Below, piece by piece: positions 45,953 through 54,941 of a stretch of DNA of 64,000 bases. Made by a program: the position numbers and the translations under genes. Origin of the DNA: JAJEEA01 sp965116765. Lineage in GTDB: Bacteria; Acidobacteriota; Vicinamibacteria; Vicinamibacterales; UBA8438. A model generated the notes under the pieces. That model saw only the letters and a program-made list of their open reading frames with translations, ran no database searches and was not told where the DNA came from. The DNA lies in assembly GCA_965116765.1 (NCBI GenBank), contig OZ220718.1, positions 5,580,001 through 5,644,000 on the forward strand. The letters run 5' to 3'. Numbering within the stretch: the first letter of the stretch is position 1; every line of letters starts with the position of its first letter.

Positions 45953-46808
45953 GAGCGACCTGACCCAGTACCTCGAGTTCCTGGAACGGCACCTCGGCCG
46001 TCCCGCGGACCGCATCGCCCCCGCCGACGTCGACTATCCCGCGGTGCGCGCGTTCATGCGCGAGCAGTACGACCGCGGGCAGGCGCGCTCGTCGTCGGCG
46101 CGGCGCCTCGCCGCGATCCGTTCGTTCGGCCGCTGGCTGCGGCGCGAGGAGCTCGTCGAGCGCGACCCCGGTGCGCTGATGGCGACCCCGAAGCAGGAAC
46201 GCAAGCTGCCGGCGCGCCTCGAGGAGCGCGAGATGGCGCGGATGCTCGAGGCGCCCGACTCGTCGACGCCGCTCGGGCGCCGCGACCGCGCCATCCTCGA
46301 GCTCTTCTACGCCTCGGGCCTCCGCCTCAGCGAGCTGGTGGGGCTGGGCCTCGAGGACGTCGACCTCGGCAACCGGCTCGTCCGCGTGCTGGGCAAGGGC
46401 GGCAAGGAGCGCATCGTGCCGTTCACCCGCGCCGCCGCCGCCGCCCTGCGGGCCTGGCTTCCCGACCGGGGGTCCCTCGTGGGCCCGGACGGCGGGGCCG
46501 CCCCTTCCGGCCGCCGCGGGCGCGCGGCGGCCGAGCCCCTGTTCGTGAACTACCGGGGCGGGCGCCTCTCCGCCCGCAGCGTCGACCGCCTCGTGCGGCG
46601 CTACGCGGCGGCCACGAGCACCCGCTACGGCATCAGCCCCCACGCCCTCCGCCACTCGTTCGCCACCCACCTCCTCGAGCGCGGCGCCGACCTCCGCGCC
46701 ATCCAGGAGATGCTCGGCCACGCCCGCATCAGCACCACCCAGCGCTACACCCACGTCAGCGCGGCGCAGCTCCTGTCGGTGTACAAGAAGACCCACCCGA
46801 AGGCGTGA
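45873..46808 (+). CDS. xerC: Tyrosine recombinase XerC
   Basis: The 311-residue recombinase resolves chromosome dimers at dif. All catalytic residues are visible: R in YASGLRLSELVGL, K in GKGGKERIVPF, H-x-x-R in SPHALRHSFATHLL, H in MLGHARIS, and Y in TTQRYTHVS. The N-terminal SAM-like domain contains LSVRTVRAYESDLTQYLEFL. I chose the ATG at 45873 within trmFO. It follows topA-trmFO in the order known from Bacillus, where hslV would come next. A strand-opposed insertion follows here instead. Confidence 0.93.
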   Translation: MRTHLRQFLDYLRFNRNLSVRTVRAYESDLTQYLEFLERHLGRPADRIAPADVDYPAVRAFMREQYDRGQARSSSARRLAAIRSFGRWLRREELVERDPGALMATPKQERKLPARLEEREMARMLEAPDSSTPLGRRDRAILELFYASGLRLSELVGLGLEDVDLGNRLVRVLGKGGKERIVPFTRAAAAALRAWLPDRGSLVGPDGGAAPSGRRGRAAAEPLFVNYRGGRLSARSVDRLVRRYAAATSTRYGISPHALRHSFATHLLERGADLRAIQEMLGHARISTTQRYTHVSAAQLLSVYKKTHPKA

Positions 46809-46972
46809 CGTACCCGGTCCCGGTTTCCTGTCAGCAAGGGGCGGAGAGAGCGGAGAACTGGACATGAGTGCGCGTTCGACCGCGCGATCACCGCCTGGGC
46901 GTGCGCGCGGCGAGGCGCGACGACAACGTCAATCCCGTCCGCCGCCTACGCGGTAGCGCCGCGCACCGTTCC

Positions 46973-48145
46973 CTACCGATCCGATGCGTCATCGACGGCG
47001 CGGCTGACGAGCTCGCGGAACTCGCGGGTCGGGTTGCCGCCGCCGGGGCTCTGGGTGAGGACCATGCCGATGATCTCGCGGGCGGGGTCGACCCAGCCCA
47101 TGGTGCCGTCGGAGCCGGAGTGGGAGTAGGCGCCGTCGGGCGTGACCTGCCAGCCGAGGCCGTAGGTGGTGCGCTCGCCGCTGGCGATGTAGCCCCGGGT
47201 CGCGGCCGCGACGGAGTCCTCGGAGAGGACCTGTGCGTCGGCGTACCGCCCGCGGTTGAGGAACATCTGCAGGAACCGCGCATAGTCGGGGGCGGTGGAG
47301 ATCATGCCGCCGGAGGCGCGGACGACGGGGAAGTCGGGCGGGTCGCCGGGGGTGAAGCCCTGCCGGAGGACGACCCCGCCGCCGTCCGCGCGGCGGCCGC
47401 GGTAGACGGTGGCCATGCGGTGCAGCTTCGTCTCGTCCTCGTGGTTGAGGGTGTCCGTCATGCCCAGCGGCTCGTAGATTCGGGCGCGCAGGAAGTCCTC
47501 GAGGGGCATGCCCGACGCGACCTCGATGATCGCGCCGACGGTGTTGTAACCCGCGTTGTTGTAACTGTAGGACGTGCCGGGCTCCACCTCGGGTCCCTCG
47601 GCGCCGAACTTCGCCACGGCGCCGAGCAGGGTCGGGTTCTCGCCGGGGTCGAACGGATAGAAGATGGGGCGGACTCGCAGCCCCGAGGCGTGGCTCAGGA
47701 GCTGGCGGATGGTGATGTCGCGCGACCGGAAGTTGTCGAACGACTCGAGGTGCTCGGCCGCGCGGTCGTCGAGCGAGAGCCGGCCGTCCTCCTGCAGGAT
47801 GAGCACCGCCGTACCGATGACGGGCTTGGTGTTCGAGGCCATCCGGAACAGCGTGTCCGGCTCCATCGGCAGCCGGTAGGCCTCGTGCCGCCAGCCGACG
47901 GCCTCGTGCAGGACGACGACGCCGCGGCGCGCCACCATCAGCACCGCCCCCTTCAGGTCCCCGCGGTCCACCGCGTCGCGGTAGAGCCGGGCCGCCTCGT
48001 CGAGGAGGTCGGCGTCCATGCCGACCGACGCCGCCGAGCCCTGGGCGAGGGTGGTCGCGGGCTGCGCGAGGCCGGGGGCCGCGCGCAACGCGAGCACGCA
48101 GGCGATGGCGGCGACGGTCGTCACGCGGCGGATCGATGGCTTCAT
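46973..48145 (-). CDS. Secreted serine hydrolase, beta-lactamase class C family
   Basis: The 390-residue protein has a signal peptide (VAAIACVLALRAAPGLAQP) and a beta-lactamase/esterase fold. The nucleophile motif is SNTK (Ser104, Lys107), the Y-x-N is in SYSYNNAGYN, and the third motif is HSGSDGTMGW. These proteins include esterases, D-aminopeptidases and penicillin-binding proteins, and sequence does not say which. It faces xerC convergently across a 164-base gap that holds nothing I recognise. Confidence 0.9.
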   Translation of the reverse strand: MKPSIRRVTTVAAIACVLALRAAPGLAQPATTLAQGSAASVGMDADLLDEAARLYRDAVDRGDLKGAVLMVARRGVVVLHEAVGWRHEAYRLPMEPDTLFRMASNTKPVIGTAVLILQEDGRLSLDDRAAEHLESFDNFRSRDITIRQLLSHASGLRVRPIFYPFDPGENPTLLGAVAKFGAEGPEVEPGTSYSYNNAGYNTVGAIIEVASGMPLEDFLRARIYEPLGMTDTLNHEDETKLHRMATVYRGRRADGGGVVLRQGFTPGDPPDFPVVRASGGMISTAPDYARFLQMFLNRGRYADAQVLSEDSVAAATRGYIASGERTTYGLGWQVTPDGAYSHSGSDGTMGWVDPAREIIGMVLTQSPGGGNPTREFRELVSRAVDDASDR

Positions 48146-48211
48146 GGCCGGTCCTTACGGTTCGTCGAGCCGCGACATCTTCGTGGCAGGCTCGGTGGAA
48201 AAGAGTGCCGG

Positions 48212-48469
48212 TCAGCTCGTGCGATTCGCTTGACGCGGGAGGACGGCGTCGGCCAGACGGGCCGTGATGAACGCCTGCCGAGTCACCCCGAGCCTTCCGG
48301 CCGCTCGGTCGATCTCGTCCAGCAGATCGACGGGAAGGTCGACGTTGACGGGGCGCGTCTCTCGGCCGGGTCGCCTCCCGCTCTCGATGTCCAGGTGCGG
48401 CGTCATGTCGGCGCCGGCGTCGTGGAGCGCATCGAGGCGATCCGCGCTGAGTGCGTCAACGTCGCTCAT
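48212..48469 (-). CDS. brnA: BrnA-like ribbon-helix-helix antitoxin
   Basis: The 85-residue protein ends in a CopG/ribbon-helix-helix domain (RPVNVDLPVDLLDEIDRAAG, then VTRQAFITARLAD). Its ATG overlaps the end of the toxin reading frame by 14 bases once the toxin frameshift is repaired. It should neutralise BrnT and repress the operon. Confidence 0.82.
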   Translation of the reverse strand: MSDVDALSADRLDALHDAGADMTPHLDIESGRRPGRETRPVNVDLPVDLLDEIDRAAGRLGVTRQAFITARLADAVLPRQANRTS

Positions 48470-48732
48470 AACGTGCTCGTTCCTCGGTTCGTGCCCGTCG
48501 GACCGAGATGATGCGGACCTGCCCCTGGCGATAGGTGACGAACGCCGACCACAACGTGTCCCCGATGCGGCCGATGACCTGCCAGCGGGGTTTCGTCGAT
48601 GCTCCGCGCGGCAATCTCGAGACGATCCGGGTCGTGCCACAGGGCTTGGGCGTCGAAGAAGTCGATTCCGTGCTTGAGCCTGTTGGTTGACGATTTCGCT
48701 ACGTCGAACTCGAACCCATCCGCTGAAGCCAT
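48456..48732 (-). CDS. brnT: BrnT-family ribonuclease toxin (one-base insertion)
   Basis: The N-terminal half (FEFDVAKSSTNRLKHGIDF, then DAQALWHDPDRLEI) is a clear BrnT/DUF497 toxin. The frame breaks at a GGGG run on the plus strand (48587-48590). Removing one base gives ETRWQVIGRIGDTLWSAFV, then TYRQGQVRIISVRRARTEER, which is the normal BrnT ending, with a stop overlapping the brnA start. As written the gene encodes an unrelated tail of 40 residues. It may be a sequence error or an inactivated toxin. Confidence 0.75.
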
Positions 48733-48792
48733 TGTATACGTGGTCGAGGGCGGCCCCCCTCGGGCCGGTCGCCAGCGGCCCGCCGGCCGCCG

Positions 48793-50829
48793 TCAGGCCT
48801 GGCCCGACTCGCCGTCGACCTGCTGCAGCGCCTCCCACTGGCCCATGAGGTCGCCGACCTCCCACATCAGGCTCTGGTGCTCGTCGACCACCGGCTGGGC
48901 GGCGTCGCGGTCTTCGTAGAACCCCGGCGAGGCCATCGTGGCCTCGATCTCCTTGATCTTGCCCTCGCGCTCGGCGATGCGCCGCTCGAGCTCTCCGATG
49001 CGCTTCTCGCGGGTCGCCTGCGCCCGCTTGAGGCGGCGCTCGGCCTGGGCGCGCTGCCGGCGTTCCTCGCGGTCCTGCCGGCCCGCGGTCCGGGTAGCGC
49101 GTTTCGCGGAGGGCGCGCCGTCGGCCTGCCCGGCGGCCGCGGCGTCGGCTGGGTGGGGGCGGGCGTCGGCGGCGCGCGGCCCGGCGGTCTCGGGGCGCCG
49201 TTCCCCGTTGCGCGCACTCTCCTCGCGGTGGGCCTTGCTCCAGCGGAACTCCTCGTAGGTGCCCGGATAGCGCACGGCGGCGCCGTGGCCGACCTCGATG
49301 ACGGTGGTGGCGAGCCGGTCCACGAAGTAGCGGTCGTGGGAGACGAAGAGGAGGGTCCCGTCGAAGTCGGCGAGGGCGTCGAGGAGGACGTCGGTGGAGT
49401 CGATGTCGAGGTGGTTCGTGGGCTCGTCGAGGAGCAGGGTGTTGGCGGGGGACAGGAGCATGCGCGCCACCGCGAGCCGGGTGCGCTCGCCGCCCGAGAG
49501 CACCCGCACGGGCTTGGTCACGTCGTCGCCCGAGAACAGGAACCCGCCGAGGATGTTGCGGATGGCGGGGAGCATGTCGACCGACGACGCGGCGCCGAGG
49601 GTGTCGTAGACGGTGAGGCCGGGGTCGAGCCGGGTGGCCTCGTCCTGGGCGAAGTACTGCGCCACGAGGTTGTGGCCCTCGACCCGCGCTCCCCGGTCGG
49701 GAGGCTCGGCCCCTGAGAGCATGCGCATCAGGGTCGACTTGCCGGCGCCGTTCGGGCCCACGATCGCGATGCGGTCGCCCCGCACCACGTGCACGTCGAC
49801 GTCGTCGAGGACCACCGTCGGGCCGTAGGCCTTCCGGACCCCCTGCAGCTCGAGGGCCACGCGTCCGCTCTTCCGGCACTCGGGGAACGAGAAGTGCACC
49901 CGCTTGCGCTCCGGCGGCACCTCGATGGGGGTCATCTTCTCGAGCATCTTGACCCGGCTCTGGACCTGCGCGGCCTTCGTCGCCTTGTAGCGGAACTTGT
50001 CGATGAAGTGCCGGATGCGCGCGATCTCCTCGTCCTGCCGCTTCTTCTGCTCGCGCAGGGCCGCGACCCGCGCGTCGCGCTCGACGAGGTACTCGGAGTA
50101 GGTGCCGACGTAGGGGGTCAGGCCGCGCCGGTCGATCTCGACGATGCGGGTGACCACCCGGTCGAGGAAGTACCGGTCGTGGGACACGAGCACGAGGGCG
50201 TGGGGATAGTCGGCGAGGTAGTCCTCGAGCCAGTTGCGGGCGTCGAGGTCGAGGTGGTTCGTGGGCTCGTCGAGCAGCAGCACGTGGGGCCGGCGGAGGA
50301 TCAGCTTGGCGAGGGCGATGCGCATCTGCCAGCCGCCGGAGAAGGTCTCGGCGGGCTTCTCGAAGTCGTCCCGCGAGAACCCGAGCCCGTTCAGCACCCC
50401 GGCGACCCTGAGGTCGATGGTGTAGCCGTCCTCGTCGCGGAAGCGGTGCTGCAGCTCGCTGTAGCGCTCGAGGATGGCGTCGTGCTCCTCGCGCGAGTAC
50501 CGGGCGTCGGCGAGCTGGTGCTCGAGCTCCTCCATGGTGCGCTGGACGTCGAGCAGCGGCTGGAACGCGGTGCGGACCTCGTCGACGAGCGAGCGTCCCG
50601 AGTGGCCGAGGCCGTCCTGCGGGAGATACCCGATGGTCAGCCCGCTGCGCTTCGCGATCGCCCCGGTGTCGGCCTCGTCGAGGCCGGCCAGCATCCGCAG
50701 CAGCGTCGTCTTGCCGGAGCCGTTGGGGCCGCACAGGCCGACGCGGTCGCCCGCCGAGACCTGCCAGGTGACCCGGTCGAACAGGGTGCGGCCGCCGAAC
50801 CCCTTGGTCAGCGACGACAGTTGGAGCAT
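48793..50829 (-). CDS. ABC-F family ATP-binding protein
   Basis: The 678-residue soluble protein has two ABC ATPase domains in tandem and no membrane part. The P-loops are GPNGSGKTTLLR and GPNGAGKSTLMR. Walker B/ABC-F motifs LLLDEPTNHLD occur in both halves. The interdomain P-site tRNA linker is long and charged. The C-terminal extension is an Ala/Arg-rich linker plus a coiled coil (RRLKRAQATREKRIGELE). ABC-F proteins act on the ribosome, as translation factors or antibiotic resistance proteins; the subfamily is closest to Uup/YdiF types. Confidence 0.92.
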   Translation of the reverse strand: MLQLSSLTKGFGGRTLFDRVTWQVSAGDRVGLCGPNGSGKTTLLRMLAGLDEADTGAIAKRSGLTIGYLPQDGLGHSGRSLVDEVRTAFQPLLDVQRTMEELEHQLADARYSREEHDAILERYSELQHRFRDEDGYTIDLRVAGVLNGLGFSRDDFEKPAETFSGGWQMRIALAKLILRRPHVLLLDEPTNHLDLDARNWLEDYLADYPHALVLVSHDRYFLDRVVTRIVEIDRRGLTPYVGTYSEYLVERDARVAALREQKKRQDEEIARIRHFIDKFRYKATKAAQVQSRVKMLEKMTPIEVPPERKRVHFSFPECRKSGRVALELQGVRKAYGPTVVLDDVDVHVVRGDRIAIVGPNGAGKSTLMRMLSGAEPPDRGARVEGHNLVAQYFAQDEATRLDPGLTVYDTLGAASSVDMLPAIRNILGGFLFSGDDVTKPVRVLSGGERTRLAVARMLLSPANTLLLDEPTNHLDIDSTDVLLDALADFDGTLLFVSHDRYFVDRLATTVIEVGHGAAVRYPGTYEEFRWSKAHREESARNGERRPETAGPRAADARPHPADAAAAGQADGAPSAKRATRTAGRQDREERRQRAQAERRLKRAQATREKRIGELERRIAEREGKIKEIEATMASPGFYEDRDAAQPVVDEHQSLMWEVGDLMGQWEALQQVDGESGQA

Positions 50830-51101
50830 CGAGGTCTTTTTCGGTCAGGAGGGTCTGGTGGTGGATGTTCGGGTTGCGGCCGGTGCCCGCGGCAGATCCC
50901 GGGAAAATCATACCGCACCGGCTCGCGCGCGATGCGGGAGGGCCGCGGCGCCCATCCCGCGTCGGCCGGGAGCTCGGGGCGGAGGCGCCCGCCGAGGTTC
51001 GTGCCGCAGACCGTTTCGAGCCGGGCGGCGTCTAATGGTTCGAGTCCCTGCCGCCCGCCAGACGGTACCCCGCGGCATGCCGGCGGCTTGTCGACCACCG
51101 G

Positions 51102-51260
51102 TCGATGCCGCCGGCACGAGGCCGGCGCCGGCAGGGACGCGGCCGGGGCTGCGTAGCGGCGATCGATGCCGCCGGCACGAGGCCGGCGCCGGCAGGGACG
51201 CGGCCGGGGCTGCGTCAGCGGCGGTCGATGCCGCCGCCATGGGGCCCGCGCCGGGAGGGC
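51102..51260. repeat. 61-62 bp tandem repeat, about 2.6 units
   Basis: Units start at 51102, 51163 and 51225 with TCGATGCCGCCGGCACGAG and contain GCCGGCGCCGGC palindromes. The first two are nearly identical; the third diverges after 14 bases. They fill part of a 530-base gene-free stretch (50830-51359) upstream of the sigma factor. The rest holds a GGGCGGC/GCCGCCC hairpin near 51025 and no gene. Confidence 0.85.
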
Positions 51261-51359
51261 ACGGCGGCGGACGGATCGCGCCCCCCGGGCGCCGGCTGGG
51301 GGCGGGCGCGCCGGCCGGAACCCGAGGCGGAACCGACACGTCACAACGAGTGCGACACG

Positions 51360-52091
51360 ATGAGCGCGACGCGGGCGGCCGCGGTGGGCATGCAGAGAAC
51401 CGACGAGGAGCTGGTCGCGCTGGCGACGGCCGGCGACCCCGAGAGCTTCAACCAGTTGATCCTCCGCTGGGAACGGTCGATCTTCGCGCTGGCGTTCCGC
51501 GTCCTCGGCCGGGAGGAGGACGCCCGCGACGTCTGCCAGGAGACCTTCCTCCGGGCGTTTCGCAGCATCAAGGGGTTCAAGGGGCAGTCGAAGTTCTCGT
51601 CGTGGCTGTACCGGATCGCCCTGAACCTCTGCCGCGACTGGATGCGCCGGGAACGGCGCTCCGCCACCCTGACCCCGCTCGACGAGGAGGCGGAGCCGGC
51701 CCCGTCGGGCGCGGTGCGGCCCGAGTCGGCCGAGGACCATGCGGTGCGGCAGGACATGAAGCGCGTGATCACCCACGCGATGTCGGCCCTGTCCGACGAC
51801 CAGCGCATCACCATCGTCCTCAAGGAGTACCATGGCCTGACGTTCAGGGAGATTGCCGATCTGCAGGGCTGCCCCCTGAGCACCGTCAAGACCCGTCTCT
51901 ACCAGGCACTCGGGGTCCTGCGGCGGCACTTGCAGCGTGACGGCGTGCACGGCGCGGCCGATCTGGTCGGACGGCGGACGGCGGCCCGCGGTGAGTCCCC
52001 GCCGGGCGCCGGGAGCGGCGGGGGCCTTCGCCGCGGCCTGCCGGGCCCGCGCCGGGTCTCGGCTGTCTACGGAGAGTCGCGAGAGAGATGA
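51360..52091 (+). CDS. ECF-type RNA polymerase sigma factor
   Basis: The 243-residue protein has sigma region 2 (SIFALAFRVLGREEDARDVC, QETFLRAFRSIKGF, FSSWLYRIALNLCRDWMRRE) and region 4 (LTFREIADLQGCPLSTVKTR with YQALGVLRRHL). A variable tail of about 45 residues follows. Starts at 51360 or 51390 are both possible. The anti-sigma gene overlaps its stop as ATGA, so the pair is translationally coupled and probably envelope-stress responsive. Confidence 0.92.
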   Translation: MSATRAAAVGMQRTDEELVALATAGDPESFNQLILRWERSIFALAFRVLGREEDARDVCQETFLRAFRSIKGFKGQSKFSSWLYRIALNLCRDWMRRERRSATLTPLDEEAEPAPSGAVRPESAEDHAVRQDMKRVITHAMSALSDDQRITIVLKEYHGLTFREIADLQGCPLSTVKTRLYQALGVLRRHLQRDGVHGAADLVGRRTAARGESPPGAGSGGGLRRGLPGPRRVSAVYGESRER

Positions 52092-52726
52092 GCCAGAACA
52101 GCCACTGTATCGAGAAGGAGACGTTGGTCGACTACCTGTACGGGGAGTCCGACGCCGATGCGCGACGCCGCATCGACGCGCACCTCGAATCGTGCGAACG
52201 CTGCTCCGGCGAGATCAGGTCGTTGACCGACCTTCGGCGGACCATCGGGGTCTGGGAGCCTCCCGACGCGGATCTCGGGTTCCGCGTCGTGGCCGATGCG
52301 CCCGCGCCGGCCCGCATGGGCTGGCGCCCGGCGTGGGCCCTGGCCGCCGCGTCGGCGCTGGTGTTGGCGTCGGCGCTGGTCTTCCGGCCGGAGATCGAGG
52401 TGAGAAGCGGCGAGACGGTCCTGCACATCGGCTGGAGCGGCGGGACCCGGGCGCCGGCCGCCCCGGGCGGGCCGCCGGCCGAGCCCGACGCGGGCCGACC
52501 CTCGGCGGTGGAGCCGCCGCCGGGGCCGACCCTGCGGGGCACGCCGGCGGGGTTGCGAACCGGAGGTGCGCCCGTCCCCGTCCCCGGCCCGGGGGCCGCC
52601 GCGGAGCCCGATCCGATGACGGGTGACGACGTGTTGCTGCAGCAGCTTCGCGAGCTGATTCGCGACGATGCGGCGGCCCGCCAGGAGCTGCGGGATTACG
52701 TGCGTCAGGTTTCGGAGCGTCGGTGA
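52088..52726 (+). CDS. Zinc-finger anti-sigma factor
   Basis: The 212-residue protein begins with a zf-HC2 anti-sigma domain (VDYLYGESDADARRRIDAH, then HLESCERCSGEIRSL, with the H-x3-C-x2-C zinc motif). One membrane segment lies at about residues 83-98 (WALAAASALVLASALVF). The periplasmic part is proline-rich with a helical end. It should hold the preceding sigma factor at the membrane until a signal triggers release. Confidence 0.9.
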   Translation: MSQNSHCIEKETLVDYLYGESDADARRRIDAHLESCERCSGEIRSLTDLRRTIGVWEPPDADLGFRVVADAPAPARMGWRPAWALAAASALVLASALVFRPEIEVRSGETVLHIGWSGGTRAPAAPGGPPAEPDAGRPSAVEPPPGPTLRGTPAGLRTGGAPVPVPGPGAAAEPDPMTGDDVLLQQLRELIRDDAAARQELRDYVRQVSERR

Positions 52727-52773
52727 GGGCGTCGGGCCGGAGCCCGCGCGATTGCATGATCTACAATCTGCTC

Positions 52774-53286
52774 ATGACTGTTGAAGCTGGGGGCCGCGCC
52801 GGCGCGCGCCGGCCGTGGCTCGGAGCGTTGGTCGCCCTCGTGCTGTCGATGGGGTGCGGTCCGTCCATCGACGTGCCCACGGCCCTGCAGGTCACCCAGG
52901 TGTCCAGCGGGTGGTTCGACGCCGGCCTCGATCCGCTGGGCCGGAACAAGCTGGTGCCCACCGTCTCGTTCCGCCTCGAGAACCTCACGCCCGACACGGT
53001 CCAGTACCTGCAGCTCAATGCGGTGTTCAAGCGGCAGAACGAGACGGAGGAGTGGGGCAACGCGTTCGTGCGCGCCGTGGGCACGGAGGGCCTCGACGCC
53101 GGCCAGACCACCGAGATTCTGCGGCTCGAGTCGGGGCGCGGCTATACGGGCGAGCAGTCGCGCGCGGAGATGCTGGCGCATCGCGACTTCGTCGACGTCA
53201 CGATGGACCTGTTCGTCAAGCACCGCGGCGATCAGTGGGTGTTCCTGGATACCGTCCCCGTGGATCGCCAGCTTCTGACCCGCTGA
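52774..53286 (+). CDS. Lipoprotein of unknown function
   Basis: The 170-residue protein has a lipoprotein signal (LGALVALVLSMGCGPS). The mature part looks like one immunoglobulin-like beta-sandwich (PTVSFRLENLTPDTVQYLQL, then NAVFKRQNETEEWGNAFV and VDVTMDLFVKHRGDQWVF). It follows the anti-sigma gene closely and may be part of the same stress response; that is inferred from position. Confidence 0.72.
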   Translation: MTVEAGGRAGARRPWLGALVALVLSMGCGPSIDVPTALQVTQVSSGWFDAGLDPLGRNKLVPTVSFRLENLTPDTVQYLQLNAVFKRQNETEEWGNAFVRAVGTEGLDAGQTTEILRLESGRGYTGEQSRAEMLAHRDFVDVTMDLFVKHRGDQWVFLDTVPVDRQLLTR

Positions 53287-53353
53287 CGCCAGTTTCCATT
53301 CCCGATTCGCGACGGCCGGGACCGGCGGGTCCGTCGCGTCTCGAGCCAGCGCC

Positions 53354-54712
53354 ATGTCCGGTCTCGACCGCCGTCTCGGCCCCCTCGACGGCGCCGCCGT
53401 CGTCGTCTCCAACGTCATCGGCAGCGGCATCTTCCTGCTTCCCGCCGTCGTCGCCGGCCTGACGCCCCATCCGTGGTGGATGATCGGGGCGTGGGCGGCC
53501 GGGGGCGCCCTCGCGTTCGCGGGGGCGATGGCCTACGCGGAGCTCGCCGCCCTGCGCCCGCGCGCCGGCGGCGAGTACGTCTACCTGCGCGAGGCGTTCG
53601 GCCCGCTGCCCGCCTTTCTCACCGGCTGGACGTCGTTCGTGGCCGGCTTCAGCGGGGCCATCGCGGTGGGCGCGGTCGGCTTCGCGAGCTACCTCGGCCG
53701 CCTCGTCCCCGTGGCCGGCGACACCGGGCCCTGGGTCGTCCTGCCCCTCGGCGTGGTCGACCTCACCGTCTCGCCCCAGGCTCTCGTGGCCCTCGCCGTC
53801 ATCGGCGTCCTGACCGCCGTCCACTTCGTCGGACTGGGGCCCGGCCGCGTCGTCCAGAACATGCTGGCGGTGATGAAGGTGGCGCTGATCGCGGCGTTCG
53901 TGGCCCTCGGCTTCGCCCTCGGCGAGGGCTCGGGCGCCAACTTCGCGGAGACCGGCGGGGCGGTGACCGGCGGCGGCTGGCTGCTCGCGCTGCTGCCGGT
54001 CATGTTCGCCTACTCGGGCTGGAACGCCGCGTCCTACCTGGCCGAGGAGATCCGCGACCCGGGCCGCAACGTGCCGCTGGCCCTGGGGCTGGGGACGGCC
54101 GCGGTCGTGGTGCTCTACGTGCTGCTGAACCTGCTCTACGTCTACGCCCTGCCCGTCACCGAGTTCGGCGCCGCCGGCCACATGGCCGACGGGGTCGCCG
54201 GGCGCCTGTTCGGCCCGGCCGCGGCGGCCCCGGTCGCCGCGGCGTCGGCGCTGATGATCGCGGCCAGCCTGAGCGCGATGGTGTTCGCCGGTCCGCGCGT
54301 GTACTACGCGATGGCCCGGGACCGGCAGTTCTTCGCCGCCGCCGCCGCCGTGCACCCCCGGTTCCGCACCCCGGCGGTGGCGATCGCGGCCCAGAGCGTG
54401 TGGTCGGGCCTGCTCGTGCTCAGCGGCACGTTCCGGCAGCTGGTCGACTACACCGCCTTCGCCGTCGTGCTGTTCGCGGGGGTGGCGGTGGGCGCGCTGT
54501 TCGTGCTGCGCCTCCGCGAGCCGGACGCGCACCGGCCGTTCCGCGCCTGGGGCTATCCGGCCGCCCCCCTCGTCTTCGTGGTGGTGAGCGCCGCCCTCGT
54601 CGTCAACGCGATCCGGATCAACCCGGGGCCCTCGCTGGCCGGCGTCGCGCTCATCGCGGCGGGGGTCCCCGTGTATCTCCTCACCCGGCCGGGAGCGTCC
54701 GGCGGGTCCTGA
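53354..54712 (+). CDS. APC-family amino acid permease
   Basis: The 452-residue protein has about twelve membrane segments and APC-superfamily motifs. The unwound first helix is SNVIGSGIFLLPAVV; other motifs are YAELAALRPRAGGEYVYLREAFG, kept intact in the family, and SGWNAASYLAEEIRDPGRNVP with PRVYYAMARDRQFF. It resembles the LAT/serine-threonine-type exchangers, but the substrate cannot be read. The 229-base gap before hslV shows nothing recognisable. Confidence 0.9.
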   Translation: MSGLDRRLGPLDGAAVVVSNVIGSGIFLLPAVVAGLTPHPWWMIGAWAAGGALAFAGAMAYAELAALRPRAGGEYVYLREAFGPLPAFLTGWTSFVAGFSGAIAVGAVGFASYLGRLVPVAGDTGPWVVLPLGVVDLTVSPQALVALAVIGVLTAVHFVGLGPGRVVQNMLAVMKVALIAAFVALGFALGEGSGANFAETGGAVTGGGWLLALLPVMFAYSGWNAASYLAEEIRDPGRNVPLALGLGTAAVVVLYVLLNLLYVYALPVTEFGAAGHMADGVAGRLFGPAAAAPVAAASALMIAASLSAMVFAGPRVYYAMARDRQFFAAAAAVHPRFRTPAVAIAAQSVWSGLLVLSGTFRQLVDYTAFAVVLFAGVAVGALFVLRLREPDAHRPFRAWGYPAAPLVFVVVSAALVVNAIRINPGPSLAGVALIAAGVPVYLLTRPGASGGS

Positions 54713-54941
54713 GGCCCGCGGCGGGCCCTGGTTCCTCCAGCGCGAGTCGGCCTCCTGGCAGCGGCGGAGCTGTCTCACCGCCTCGGCCTTCCACGCGTCG
54801 CCGATGGTGTCCTGCCGGCCGGCCGGGCGACGCCCGGAGGCGCCGCGCACGGTCGTCGCGCCCCGCGGGACCGCGTCCCCGGATTCGACCGGCGACGTCG
54901 GCCGGGTTGCGGGGGCGTCGGGCAGCGGATACGCTGGGAGG

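Noticed and set aside
48212..50911. 899-codon open frame covering the ABC-F region
   Set aside because: Only its last 85 codons (BrnA) are real; the rest is a shadow of the ABC-F gene in another frame.
51020..51065. tRNA-like text GGTTCGAGTCC followed by GCCGCCCGCCA
   Set aside because: The bases around the loop do not form a T-stem, and no matching D or anticodon arms lie 70 bases upstream. The paired GGGCGGC/GCCGCCC arms enclose only a 20-base loop, so it is a simple hairpin.
54720..54940. Possible gene fragment on the minus strand before hslV
   Set aside because: A stretch reading DAWKAEAVRQLRRCQEADSR looks protein-like but is short, has no start or family match, and could be chance in high-GC DNA.
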